Assembly (NCBI RefSeq): GCF_022201045.2
Contig: NC_068559.1
Coordinates: forward strand, 4,686,501 to 4,750,500
Source of the DNA: Citrus sinensis
Lineage: Eukaryota > Streptophyta > Magnoliopsida > Sapindales > Rutaceae
Reading direction: 5' to 3'
Length of the DNA stretch: 64,000 nucleotides
The translations under genes and the position numbers were made by a program. Positions 14,270 through 26,953 of this stretch are shown in pieces (position 1 is the first letter of the stretch; each line of letters starts with the position of its first letter). Under the pieces are notes generated by a model. It saw only the letters and a program-made list of their open reading frames with translations. It made no database searches and had not been told where the DNA came from.

Positions 14270-14650
14270 ACAGTAATTTTCCAGGTCAAAGATGACGTGG
14301 CACTACCCCAGCGCGATAAAGCCGGCCGAGCGGGAGTGGCATGTGCGTCGTGCGTGAGGGCAACTAAGTGCCCATGTTGGGAGTGGGACCTACTCTTGCA
14401 CGTTCACAAACGTGGCGGACACAGATTCACCGTCTTACGGTGGAGCCCACGCCTGACAATCAAAACCTGCTCAATTCCAGCTGAGTAACGCAATGGGCTC
14501 TTCCAAAACAAGAGCAGCATGCAACGTGGGCCACAGTCACGTGACCCTGCCTCGGGATTCACTATTGCTTACGCTATATATACTTTGGTTCCATTGTGGA
14601 CTTATTATTTACTGCCACGTTGTCACTGCTGACTTTTGTGAGACGAAACT
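14270..14650 (+). promoter_or_regulatory. Orphan promoter-like GC-rich island
   Basis: A GC-rich block inside AT-rich DNA. It holds several ACGT cores (TGACGTGG near 14293, CAACGTGG near 14522), a palindromic G-box TCACGTGA at 14537-14544, and a TATATATA box at 14575-14582 about 30 bp after the G-box. This is a standard plant core-promoter layout reading right. No conserved coding region follows within several kb, and the open frames across the island match nothing. It could drive a non-coding transcript or be a distal regulatory element. Confidence 0.35.
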
Positions 14651-15089
14651 GTCCCACGTAATTGTTTCTATTACCTTTTTCTTTTAATTTTTTTTTCCAT
14701 TTTTTAATCAATCATGATCAGGGAAATATCTACGGTTAGATTATGCTGATTTGGGTCCAGGCAACAGGGTTTGTGGGACCGGTCACGGCACTGCCGTACA
14801 AAAAATGGTTTGCGACAAAATGTGATCTGAGAGACTCTGTGGGCCACACAAATGGGAGAGAATTATACGTAATTCAAGTGGGATTATACTTTTGACTTAA
14901 ATTTTTTAAAGAAAGAACAACAAAAATCTGTGGGTTTTGAGAATTTCTTTCAAAATAGAAAAAAAAGCCATCAAAGATTTTTTTTCCTTAATAAAAATGA
15001 ATGCTAATTTCAATTTTTGCAAAAATTGGAATAGACAAAAAATATGACATTATCAATAATTTGTAAACTAGTCTATAATTTTATTTTTA
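14651..15089. other. Intergenic stretch downstream of the promoter-like island
   Basis: Non-coding AT-rich DNA. If the TATA box at 14575 is active, a transcript would begin near 14605 and run through here. No splice-linked open frame is apparent. Confidence 0.5.
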
Positions 15090-15640
15090 AAAATAAATGT
15101 TTGTTTGGTCTCTATGCCTATTTAGTCCTTGTATGTAAAAAAATACTTTAAAATAAGTATAAGAATATGTTATATTCTTATACTTATTTTATTTTTACAA
15201 TAATAACCTTCCAATGATATTATTGATATTAATTAATTTATCTATAAAAAAGTTAATTAGCAAATTAACAATAAATATTAGTGTGAATAGTTAATATTAG
15301 CAACTTAAAGCAATGTTAAATATCTTTACAACAATCTTATTAATAATTATTATATAAAGATTAATTTATCAAATTAATCATAAATGTAAAATCATAATAT
15401 AAAAGTTTGGGTAAATTTTTATTTTACTTTTAAGGTTAATTTGATAAATTACCATTTTTGCTTTTCATTAATATTCCCAAGAGTATTATTGCAAGGATAA
15501 TATGGTAAAATGAAAGAAAAAATAAAGATAGGAGTATAACATATTTAACAATAGAGATGTCTTAAGATTTTTTTTATTCTAAATATAAAGATTAAATGGA
15601 TACTTAGCTCAAAATATAGAAATTAAACGAGTATTTACCC
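15090..15640. mobile_element. Mutator-type MITE, family 2, copy 1 (551 bp)
   Basis: Flanked by a perfect 9-bp duplication TTATTTTTA (15081-15089, 15641-15649). The inverted right end begins GGGTAAATACTCGTTTAATT and is clearly related to the end of the 42188-43238 element (GGGTAAAAGTTTATTTAGGC). The left end is decayed but keeps the TTTAGTCC motif. An internal perfect 19-bp stem with a 3-nt loop lies at 15150-15190. No coding capacity. Confidence 0.75.
15150..15190. repeat. Perfect 19-bp inverted repeat (hairpin)
   Basis: Arms 15150-15168 and 15172-15190 are exact reverse complements separated by GTT. It lies inside the family 2 MITE. It could fold as RNA, but its AT-only composition and position in a transposon make a gene function unlikely. 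Confidence 0.8.
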
Positions 15641-16414
15641 TTATTTTTATATTGCATGAGCATAACTTCATGATTACTGTAGAATGACAAGCATTTAAAT
15701 GTTGTACATCTTCAATTCATCAATAAGTCTTATAATAAATATTGATATAGGTTCAACTTCTGTTATTGAATTTATCAATTATAATATAAGTTTAATTTTT
15801 TTTAAATTTTAATATGTATATTCAAATATTACAAAATAAAACTATTTTATTTTACTTTATTTCCATCTTAGAAAACATGGCATGTGTACATAGCTGCGTT
15901 GGCAACGAAAAATCTTTTTCTTCTGTTTTATTACCTCGCCAAGTGAGGTAGCAATTAATATATTTTAAAGAAGAAAAATCATGTGATCATAACATTCTTT
16001 AAAGACAGTCCAACTAAATTCCTCTATTTAATAAACTTTCATCTTTGTCAGCTCACTCACATGCTAAGAATGTTTTTTCTTTTAAATAAAAACATTTCTA
16101 CAGCTAAGAAAAAAAAAAAGAAAAAAGAAAAGAATAATTTGAGATTGTCAAAAGTTTTTCTCCTTTTCCTTTTCCTTCTCCTTTTCCATTATAATGCATG
16201 CATGAAGAACAAATCTTTAGGCATAAAAACGAATGGCAAAACACGTGACTTGATGGCACCATATAGCTGTAACATAAATTCTCTGGTTTTTTTATTTGAC
16301 TACAAATAACTTTAATTTAACATTTTCAACGAATATTATTGTTCTTTCTTAGTAAATTCCGCCTATAATTACAATTACTTGTGAATTATTTTATCAACAT
16401 TGATATTATTTCTA

Positions 16415-16601
16415 AAGTAATAATATAGTCACAAACTCTTGTACAAATTTATTTTGTACAAATTGATATGTCATGATAAAATTGGTTGAATTAAATATCT
16501 CTTGACCCACATGATTTAGTTATATTATTTTATATTTTTATTGAATCAATGAATTAATATAACATTAATTTGTATAAAAATTTATGACTGTATCTTCACT
16601 C
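16415..16601. mobile_element. Mutator-type MITE, family 1, copy 2
   Basis: A 187-bp element related to 14030-14204 and 36656-36857. Flanks are TTATTTCTA (16406-16414) and TTATTTTTA (16602-16610), matching 8 of 9, so a 9-bp target duplication with one later substitution. The terminal repeats carry the shared TTGTACAAA core on both sides. Confidence 0.8.
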
Positions 16602-16610
16602 TTATTTTTA

Positions 16611-19371
16611 ATATAAAAAATAATTCACATATCATTAAAAAAAAATATTCCTGAAAAACCTTTTTTTGCTTACCTGTTTGGTGGGATTATGTAGATTTAC
16701 AGGCCTTGTAGGTTGCATGATCGAGATGTTGTCGGTACAAGACCGGTCTCCTTTCATGGGTTGTAAGTCACGTGTCCTTGTGATCAAGTACATCTGACTT
16801 ACGGAAAGGAAAGAGCACTCGACCCCGCATCAACCAATCAAAGCAATAGATGTACTCTCTTCCTAGCTAGCCCATCACATGAACTTTACCCTGCGATACA
16901 CATAATCACCACAAAAATCCCAAAGCTTCCAACCCCCGTTAGCACAAATCCCGGAGCGCCACGTCATCCTACGTACGATAAAACGAAGTGAAAAAGAAAG
17001 CAGTAAAAAAAAAAAAAGCCAATCAGGATTTTTAGTGGCCGCTAATAAAACTCGAAAAAATAAAAAAAAATATTTTGAACCGGGAATAAATCTGGCGTGT
17101 CGGTGCCGACAGAAGCTACACCGACAGAATCACCGGGTGTAACAGGTGTCAATGCCCGACACCCTGTTTGTTCACCGGGTACGCAGGTAACGGGGCCCAT
17201 AAATCCATGCATAAATGATGGGTGTATTTTTTAACGCGTCGGCGTCGGTGCGTTAATTGTTGACTCTTGTGAGTCGTGTCACTCCGGGTCTTTAACGGTT
17301 TTACGTTCCTCCCCTCCGGATTTTCGACCGTTGACATTTATTATTCTCTTTTTTTTAATACTATATTTTATTGCATTTATCCGGATTTTCCCAAGAAGAT
17401 AAATGAGGTGTCAATGGAATTTTTCACTTGTTTACCACATTAAATTCTTATCAAAATTTGTCTATTTATATTTTAATTTTTTACACCCTTTTTAGTCTAT
17501 TAAAAGACCGTTTTACCTATTAAAATATAATTTTTGAAGTTTTTATTTTCGTCATCTATGGGAATAATAATGTTATATTTATTCAATTAGAACATTGAAT
17601 TTGTATCACATGTATTACTACTCAGTTATTGTCCTGCGTATGTCATTAATTAATTTTAAAAACTCTCATCTATAATACCACATCAATTAAAATACAGATT
17701 AAATATTCAAATTACTCTCGTTAGAATATAAATCATATACTTCAACTGGGCTCAATTCACATTTTCAATTAAATTTAAGATAAATTAAACATGACAGTGA
17801 GAATAAAATGTAAAATACATTATACTAATTTTGCCATAAGAGTACAATGGGATGGTTCCATACGCGATCACAATTTATTATAAAAATCTACAAGAGATTC
17901 CAATTCATATTAGGGGCAATTTCTTTTGCTTCTCAAGACATGCTGTCACGTAACATGTGCGCTGGATTGGAAAGAAGAGTACAGAAGCCGCATGTGATGG
18001 TGCCACGTGGCTCTTAAAAAAAGTTTAATTAGCCAATGATATAGCGATGGGGACAAGGAAAATAAAATATTGATGATAACGTAATGGCGAATTGGCGACC
18101 ACCCGTTACAGGCGCCGGGAACAGAGACAATGAAAGCGATGCTTACATGTGAGATTTTAGATAGAAAGCGTAGCATTTTTACGTGATTAAAATAATGAAC
18201 TTGTTTGAAAACAAAACATTTCAAATAATAATAATAATAATAATTTTGAAAAAAAAAATTGAAAATGACGAAATGAGGCCATGTGACACGTGAGTGCCTC
18301 AATCACCCGACAACGTGGGGACAACGATGCCAACGAATTGATATTTTGATGGTGTTAAAAGATGATTTTGCCCATGGGTTTCATGGTTTCGAATGCATTT
18401 TGTAAGGGTAATTTGGGTAATATTCCTTGTTTTGAATCATTCGGATTCACGAAGAGTGGCATCCCACGCTTGTCTTCTAGACAAATTTAAATGGCTTGAA
18501 GCATTGCATCTATCAAATGAAATGAGCTACTGAGCTAGAGTGAGTCATAAGTTTCGAACAAATTTATGGCTCTATTACAATTTTGGCTATTTCTTTGCAC
18601 ATTAATGTTTACTAAATTTTATACCCAATTTGAGGAACTATCTCCTTTTGCTTTCGGAAGAAAAAATAAATTAAAATGAAATGTTATTATCACTCTTTTT
18701 TTTTTGTTACTAACATGTTAATTAATTAATTAATTATTATTGCTGAAAGGGTGACTTGTGAAATCGTAGTTGGTGCATAACGACATTTTTTTCATTTCTT
18801 GTTTTCATATTAATAAGGACAAAAGTTCTTTAAAAGTTGGATTGAAGAGACAAGAAATTAAAAGAAAACATCTTAGGCTTTATTCTCGGAAAAAAGAAAA
18901 GAACGAAAAAACTATCGGGCCTTCATCTTTCACCCAGATTACAGTAGATATGGGCTTTTAGTGCAGGCCCATAATGAACCATATACGCAAGCAATATAGA
19001 ACTGTGCCATTTTTTTTTTCTTTTTTCTCGTTCTTTTTAAATTAATCAGCAATTTTTGCTTATGTAAATGTAATGCCTAAGTATAAGTGTCATGGTAAAA
19101 CAGCAAGTTTAATAAACCATTCGTGTCATAAGCTTTTACAACTTTTGCTTTCCACAAAAATATAATTTGAAGCACGAGCCACAGATCAGGAAAAGAGCTG
19201 TACAAGCTAATCTCCCTCCCAAAAGAATCTTGATTCTTGATCACACTAATGCTGCTATAGTGCCGTTGTCATTTTAATCAAATGGGAAAGCAAATAGACT
19301 AGAGATAAGCAAATTTATTCCTGCAATGGACTCAACACACACAGATTAATATGAAAATTTTTGGGAAATAA
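16611..19371. other. Intergenic region with GC-rich ACGT-rich islands
   Basis: No gene supported. Two GC-rich islands stand out, at about 16690-17340 and 17990-18330, with many ACGT cores (for example CCACGTCA near 16960, CCACGTGG near 18003, ACACGTGA near 18285). They resemble promoter or regulatory DNA but no coding region adjoins them. An ATA/TAA microsatellite lies near 18226-18243. About 18940-18975 has GGGCC/GGGCT motifs. The last 100-200 bp probably contain the 3' untranslated region of the PH-START gene. Confidence 0.5.
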
Positions 19372-22300
19372 TCATTTTTTTACCACCACCGATTTGGAAA
19401 CATCCAGATGATTTAGCCGACATGTTCCCAGAAGGAATTCGGGGAGCTCTTCCTCAGTTTCACCCTGCCAATGAAGTTTCTATGATTATATATACAAGAT
19501 AGCTTTTAGCTGCAACTTGATGAGAGCTGAACGTCTTCATATCTCATCGATAGAATCTATTGATATGAATTTTTCAATATGCATGGAAAATTTGAGTATG
19601 CTAAAACGAAACAAGTGACTTTACCTGTATCAAAAATGCCATTTCTATGACCAAGTTGTTCAGGTACCCTAGTACAAGACTAGCTACCCCTGTTGCTACT
19701 GTCGAGGAGCCAACGTCAATTTGAATCTGAAGTTTACAAGTAGTTCAATGGTTAAATATACCACAACATGATTAAAAACATAAGATTCTAGTTAAGTGGT
19801 AGAAGCCATAAACTAGCTAGCATTCATTAATCTGACTCTCATTATCACATAATGTTGTTAACCAACCTCCAAATAGTTCCTCCCACGATAGTAATTGACT
19901 TCGAGTGCTCGCCCCAGCAAGCAAGCCGTCTTCCCAACACTCTGCTTGACTATCCATGACCCCTTAGAAAGCAAAACACAAGAAATGTAAAATGTGTATG
20001 AACCTTGAGTATTGTGTGATACTTGAACTCATCTTATTGTGGTTTATTTTTGCTTCTTTCACTTCTAAATTCAATAAAAAACCAACCTTAGAAATGTATG
20101 GTATGAGCTTGAATCTTGAGTTTCTAAAGGCGTCATCTCCATTAACAAATTTGTGCAGCAAGGGATTGTCTTCCAGAGGAGTTTTAATCACGTAATAAAG
20201 TGCCAATGTATATTTGGTAGTACCTGGAAACTGATTTTTGATAGTCTGCTGTTAACAATCTGAATCTTGATAACAGGAAAAATGAAGACAAATAAATTGA
20301 AACCAACTCACTTGTATGTTAACCACAAAGAAAAATTCCGGTCCACCTCCTGCTGCATATTTCTGAATGAACAAAATCAATAAAATGAGGGTGTTCAAAG
20401 AGATGATTATTAACAGTGAACAATTACTGTTATGAGAACTGTGATGTAATAGATCAAACCTGAACTAGACTACAAGGACGGGCAGCAAGATTATCTTCTC
20501 GCTTGTTAGATCTTAACCAATCTGCACCAATCATTTGCATCAATGTGCCATCTGCTTTGATCTGAGGAAAAAGATGGTGCAGAACAAAGATGAAATGGTT
20601 AAAAAAATAATTTAGAGGACAACAATATTTATAAGCATGCAGCTCCTGGAATGTACATCAAAATTTCTTACATTGATCTTGCTGAAATTATTCATGTTAT
20701 TTTACAGCTTAGAGTGGGGATGAAGTAACTCATGTTACAAAAAAGGATCTCATTGATGTCAGTGCAAGTATAACAGTCATGGTTGGTTCTTTAAGCCTGA
20801 ATTAATAATTTCTACGTGAACCAATCTCAATAAGGGAAATTCAAGACTTGATGTCCTTATTTAATATCAAATTCTAATTTTATCTTTAGAAACAGATGAA
20901 ACTGAAAGAATACCTTCCGGTGGTCTTTCAAATAATTTTCTCCACGTATCAAAAATGTAGAAGGATCAGCTGCAGCCCAGCTGCAAGGTGAAGTAAAACT
21001 TGAGTCTGTCTGAAGAGTGGCTCCATAGGACCAAGATTTCTCATCTTCATTAGGCACCTCTTGCAAGTCTGTGCAACCCTTTTTGTGAACTGAGTACATA
21101 TATAATTTGTAGGTTGTATATTAATCAGCATTGTCTAAAAGTAATATAATGCAAACCATTCACCAATCATCTTGAGAAGATCTTTGGATAAAATAACAGG
21201 ACTCACCAGCAAGATCATGCAACTTTTTCACGAAACCAGCGGCTGATGCTAATTTGGACTGAGGTGCACTCTGCACAAATCAAATTTCAATACAATGTTA
21301 GTGAACAAGAACTTGAATTTTTCTGTCATACGACATTTAAACTTATTAGAAGGACAACAAACTGGTATTCATGTGATTGACAGAAAAAATGCCGTTGAAT
21401 TGAAATCATTCTTTCCAGTCTTTCATGGCATTTAAGATGGAAGAAGGTATCAAATATTGGCATGAAACAAGATGGACTGCTTGACATTTTTTGAAACACC
21501 TAGGTTCTCCCAATCAATAACAATGCACAGGATGAAAAAGCATAAAATGTTCATGCTTGTTTGGTCAAAAATTAAAATAAAATCAAATCGAACATAAGAT
21601 GCTGGATTGACCAACACAAGCATCTACACAGCTGTGCAAAATCACATTATCTGACAACCAGATTTTCAGGTATGCTTTTGTTAAAGAACCACATATAATC
21701 CCCTTTGAAATGGAAATGAAAACCGACTCAGTCTGTCAAGTTTAGCAAGTGTAGGGAGGAAAACCAGTTACCTATAATTGAATTTCAACAGATTCCCGTA
21801 CCATCATCGAATTTTACTATATAATTCTCACCTAAACCTATACTAACATGCGTTGCACAATGACAGTAAATTTGAGTTATCTCTCATTCAATCCTGTCAT
21901 TGAGTTCATCTTGTAGCAGACGATATATCGCAGGCAGAAACCAATGACCAAAACGTACTGAAACCAACATGCCATACTCTGAAAAATGTGTAGTACTTCA
22001 ACATATATAACCAAAAGAGAGAAAGGGAAAAAATATATATAGCCAGAACGACTTTTTGCGGAAGGATAAGAGTTGAGAGCTCTTGCTTAAGGCAAGATAT
22101 AAAAACCAAGTTTTCTAAATTTAAGTAGCTCCTTCTGGAAAGTAGAGATCAATTGCAGTGACAGGTTAAGTACCAGAGGTTGAAGTTCCGGACTGACTTC
22201 TAAAGACCAATCATTTTCCATATGATCAGAATATGCTTCAGGAACATCAAAGAACTCATCAGAGGCATCATTAATGCCCATTAAACTTGCACGCCCAGAA

Positions 22301-25300
22301 GATGGTTTTTCCTCTGTGAAAGGAGCATCCTTCTCTGTCTTTCTAATTTCTTCTATCTTTTGAATTTCAATCTCAGTATCCTCTTCATTTTTCAGTTGAA
22401 TGTCTTCGGGCAATTCACTATCTTGAGCGGCTTTAATTTCCCTTGTGGATCCTCTTGATAAAAATTCGGAGGAAGTATTTCCTGCTTTGGCTTGAAACAG
22501 CTCCCGTAAGGCTGTAGTTTGCAATAAACAAATATGTTCAGAAGATATGCAAGTTTTAAATATAAAGTTAAAAGATATAACACTTTTAGTTTATAAGAAG
22601 CATACCTGCAACTCTCTCAAGCATACGAATGGTTATGGATCTTGCAGATGATGGACGCAGATATAATTTCCAGTACTTCCAATCAACAGCAAGCATGTGT
22701 TTTACAATTGATTGTTTTCCCTGGTTCGAAGGAGTTATTACAAATCCTCCACCTGCATGTGTAGAATCTAAATTTAGGATATACTATAACAAATAGGACC
22801 AAAAAAAAAAAGGTGAAGAGAAAAGCTGGATAGGCTTAGCAAAAGCATTTGCTTTCACACGCTGACAATAATTATTTGTATAATCCTATTTTGATGGCAT
22901 ATAGAAACTTAATCCAGAAGCTCCAAGAAATCAAAACAGCATATTAAAATCAATTTTATTTCCAAAAAACTATATTTTCATAAAGTCATATTCTAGACCA
23001 ACTTACAGGAAGGCATCTGAAGGTTACAAATTTAAACTGTTAACTTTTACGTAAAATATTATTTGTATAGCACTTGTGCATGGACAGCAAAAACACAGAA
23101 CCATTATGCTAAGAAACATAGGTCAACCCAACCACGTAGTCTCTATACACATTTCTAATTAATATTATCTTTATGTATTCAATCATAATATGTTTTTTGA
23201 CCAGGTTGGTTTTGAAGAGAACATCCCGACCTTAGGTTGGGACTCAACAGGCATAAATGCGAACGTATAAAACTGGTTCCTCCAAATTTCCTTTTGCAGC
23301 TCCGCCCTTATCATAACATTTGATCATACCACTAAAATAAGACATTCAGGAGAAAATAGTCTAAATCCATATATATTACAACATTTTTCATCTGCAAAGC
23401 TATGCTGAATATGTAAATTAAAGTGGAAAAGTGTTTGTTACGCCAGATACGAACACTTATCACGAAGTTGCCAAACTAAAAGAATATGCTTCACATCCAA
23501 ATTTCGAGCAGTTTGGAGAAAACAAGGTGATGTAGATAATTAAGAATCGCATGTTATAGATGCTTTAGTGCACATAAGTGTAAAAGAGATGGGGAAGTAG
23601 AAACATTTCCTCATATATATCATTAGGTGAATTTGAATCAACCACCACTATTAAGAAGTGAAATAACGAAATAAATTTCCAAACTCATAGCATACGTTAC
23701 TTTTAAGGCAAGCACGGACATATCCTTTCTGTTTTGGACACTTCTTGTGATTCACAGAATGATATAGAATCACTGTAACAGAGCCCAATAAAGAAGGTTA
23801 GAAATTGCTAATAATGGCTGCGAAGCTTCATGATGTATTGAAATTTAAGTACCATATGTGCCATCATCTTCTCTTCTCCAATAGCGACGCACCAGTAAAT
23901 CCCTCCGCTGCATCCCCCTGCAAAACAATAAGTTAATAAGAGCATATGCTACAAGTAGATGAAATTTAGTGAGGTTCTGAGACTGACCAAGGTAGCCAAT
24001 CACTGTATAACAGCTTGTGAACAACATCTGAATGACCATCAAGGTGCTCAACCACACAGCCTCGGTAGAAACAGAAGTCCCATCTGCAATAAACTTGGTA
24101 GGTTATCCTCTGGCATGAGAACAGTTCATTATCAGACAAAACAATGTGCTGCGAGTTAAAACTGATGCCTAGGAGTCATTTACACTACTCCTGTTTTTGA
24201 TTGAAAATTGCAAACTAACACTTGAGTGGTGGAAGAGCAGATCTTACATTTAGATATGAATTACTTCAAGCACTCCAAGATTTTCTTATCTATTAATCTA
24301 TTTGATCTCTCATATTCATCAGTCTTGTACTAGGAGTATGATTGAGAAGACAGAAACTATACAATATTTGTATATTGTTACTACCAAAAAATGTGATTTT
24401 TGGCTTCTGCCTAGCTGCACATACTATTAAAACTCCGGTTTAAGGAAGTAACTCAACATTCTGTCAATCTTACTCAGATCTTGAGGAACCAAGTGACATA
24501 AGAGTCTGAAAAATGGCCTCAGAAGTTCCATCAACAACACCAACTGCCATTATTGCTGGATGATCATCCCAGTGCTGAGACAAGAAACATTTGCTGTTTT
24601 CATTAGGAATTGATAATAAAATATAGCACAAATAATTGATGAGCCAAGAAAAACAACTTACCCTCCCACGGGAATCCCAATCTTTTGCTTCCTTGAAGAG
24701 CCGCAGACCTGTATAACATAATTTTCAGCATATGTGCACTTAGCTACTTGGAATGCCGCCAAAGAATTTAAAATTCTTACCATTTTGACAGCCAAAAATT
24801 TTCCATGGTGAAGGTGCAATGACATCAGATGCCGTTGCCTCTGAACGGATGGATGAGCCAAGTGTCCAGTCTCCAGAGTATTTGTAATCAGACCTTTTGG
24901 AGACATACAACCTAGCAGAATTAATTAAACAGGGAAAAGGTGAAAGAAGTCCAATAAATTCGAAAACATATACAGACAACCCTGTCAAAGTAAGTATAAA
25001 TTAAATGACTAGTTTGCATCTAAGAAAAGAATGATTTAACCGATTAGTGAGTGCTCCTCAAACAGCATTAAAAAGACCACACAATCAGAAATCAGGTATT
25101 ACCTTTGATTATTCCGGAAAACAGTTATAGATTACTGGAATGATGGGTAATCTATAAAATCATACAAATGCTAGTGAAGGATACCACTTACTAGGTTCTG
25201 ATTCAGGTATGCAGGTTCCAACAAGAAGCTGAACATATTATGCAGGAGAGTGTCAAGACTTGAATTTAAAAAAAAATGTTTATTAAGTCCAAATTGGGGC

Positions 25301-26953
25301 ATTCTAATGCTTTGGATGACTAATTTGTTGCATGAAATATAGAATTCCAGAATCCTGAAACAAGCATGTTTTACAATGATGAAATAGTCATTGAGGGCAT
25401 CATATTAATAATACATTTTGACAGTGAGTGGACATAGCAAGTAGCTGTCACTAAATCTTTCCACTCACCATTGCATGACTAAAAGGTGTATAACAATCTT
25501 GTTCCTCATGCATTTAAACACATCTAATATTCTTGGTATTTTTATGAGATGAGAACAGAAAGAATACGAGAGATAACTTTTTATTAAGTTTGATTCTGTG
25601 GGGCAGCTGCTATACCTTAAAGATGGCCATCTCCTTTTGGATACAGCCACAAAATTATATGTTGGGCATGGGCACTCCTGAAAATATACTTTAATGTGAG
25701 GCTTCTACCATCAGAAAAACCATTGTACTAGAAGTTTGTAAGTGAAGGGTATCGAATGAACCTTTACAGCTGCCTCCTGCAAGGAGCGAATCCATTTTGC
25801 TGCCTCTTCTGGACTTCTTGCTCCCAACTATAAAATTAGAATATCAGAGCTCATGGACCAGTGTATCATAACATTTTATGAATAAACAAAATTTGACTTG
25901 AAATTCACCACACCTTAAGTTTTTCATTGTGATCTAGACTATTGTAAAGGGTGAAAACAAACAACACCTGTAAAATGTAAACAATTATATGGAAATAAAA
26001 TGAGAAGAGAAGAAACAAAACATTTGAGTAATCACTACCAAGTAAGATATATGGAATGTGATCGACATACTTTTCTATTAATGCTCTCTCTTCCATTGTC
26101 CGTGACCCGAATGCAGGAGTGTATCATAGCGCTTTTAACTGGTTCCTGATAAAAGAAGTGTTTCATAGTCCATATAGCAACAAATTATCATTTTCTTCTA
26201 CAATACTAGCTGAAGTACAAAATTAGATGGCTAAAAGTAGTAAAGTTTAAAATCTGAGACATTTTTCCATTTGCTCATGGCTGTAATACACTTATCGTTA
26301 TGACTAGGGAATCTCTTTCTTTGATATCATCCTCCAACAAGCATAACTAACATACGTTGGACAAAACTAATATAAGATGCAAACAATGAAGCCCTTCCTC
26401 CCAAGGACTGTAGGACACACCTACAATCTTAGGCTTACAGGACTATGAACCAAACAATTACAAGAAACTGAATTATATGTCAACTGCCAACCAGCTCGCA
26501 AATTTTCACAAAAGCAAAACAAAATGAAGAAAAACAAAGTGAAGAACCACAATACATGTCAAAATGCATAAACACAAATACAATCTTCATACATCCCATT
26601 TAATAAAAATCAAAGCTCAGAAAACACAAGCCTAGAATTTGACAACACAAAAGAATCATACATGAAACATAAGAATATGAAAAAAAACATAAAAACATAA
26701 TTAAAATTCTGCAAAACGTAAGCCACATGAACATATTAGACAAACCAAGAACAGAACAAAAGAAAATGTACAAAAAAAATAATAAAAAAATAAAAAATAC
26801 CTCTTTTTCAGAACTGGGCACCATTTTGTATCCGTTGAGACAATTATCTAGAAGAATAAAGTATCTTTTACGAGAAATTTGCATCCCAATGCGATTAACA
26901 AGAATGGCATATAGCCACCCTTCAATTTTACTCTCATTACGTGCAATACCCAT
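19372..26953 (-). CDS. PH-START-DUF1336 protein, ENHANCED DISEASE RESISTANCE 2-like
   Basis: Twenty-one exons sum to 2235 nt, 744 aa, all in phase with GT-AG introns: 26801-26953, 26071-26145, 25914-25967, 25762-25827, 25616-25677, 24781-24911, 24662-24708, 24474-24574, 23988-24083, 23853-23917, 23701-23772, 22606-22752, 22174-22511, 21207-21270, 20914-21089, 20460-20561, 20312-20362, 20087-20230, 19867-19962, 19625-19726, 19372-19464. Domains: PH about residues 9-115 (EGWLY start), lipid-binding START about 165-355 (DVIAPSPWKIFGCQNG, SDWLPWGMQRRDLL), an acidic variable linker about 357-470, and EDR2_C/DUF1336 about 520-740 (PCSWAAADPSTFLIRG, NSRFKLIPYISKGSW). It resembles Arabidopsis At3g54800 more than EDR2 itself (family memory). 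EDR2 binds phosphoinositides and negatively regulates defence cell death and senescence; whether this paralogue does is inference. ATG 26953 starts an intact PH domain. Confidence 0.92.

Noticed and set aside
14216..14488. 90-residue frame in the GC-rich island
   Set aside because: Overlaps the promoter-like region and the MITE target duplication; no similarity to any family known to me; probably chance in GC-rich DNA.
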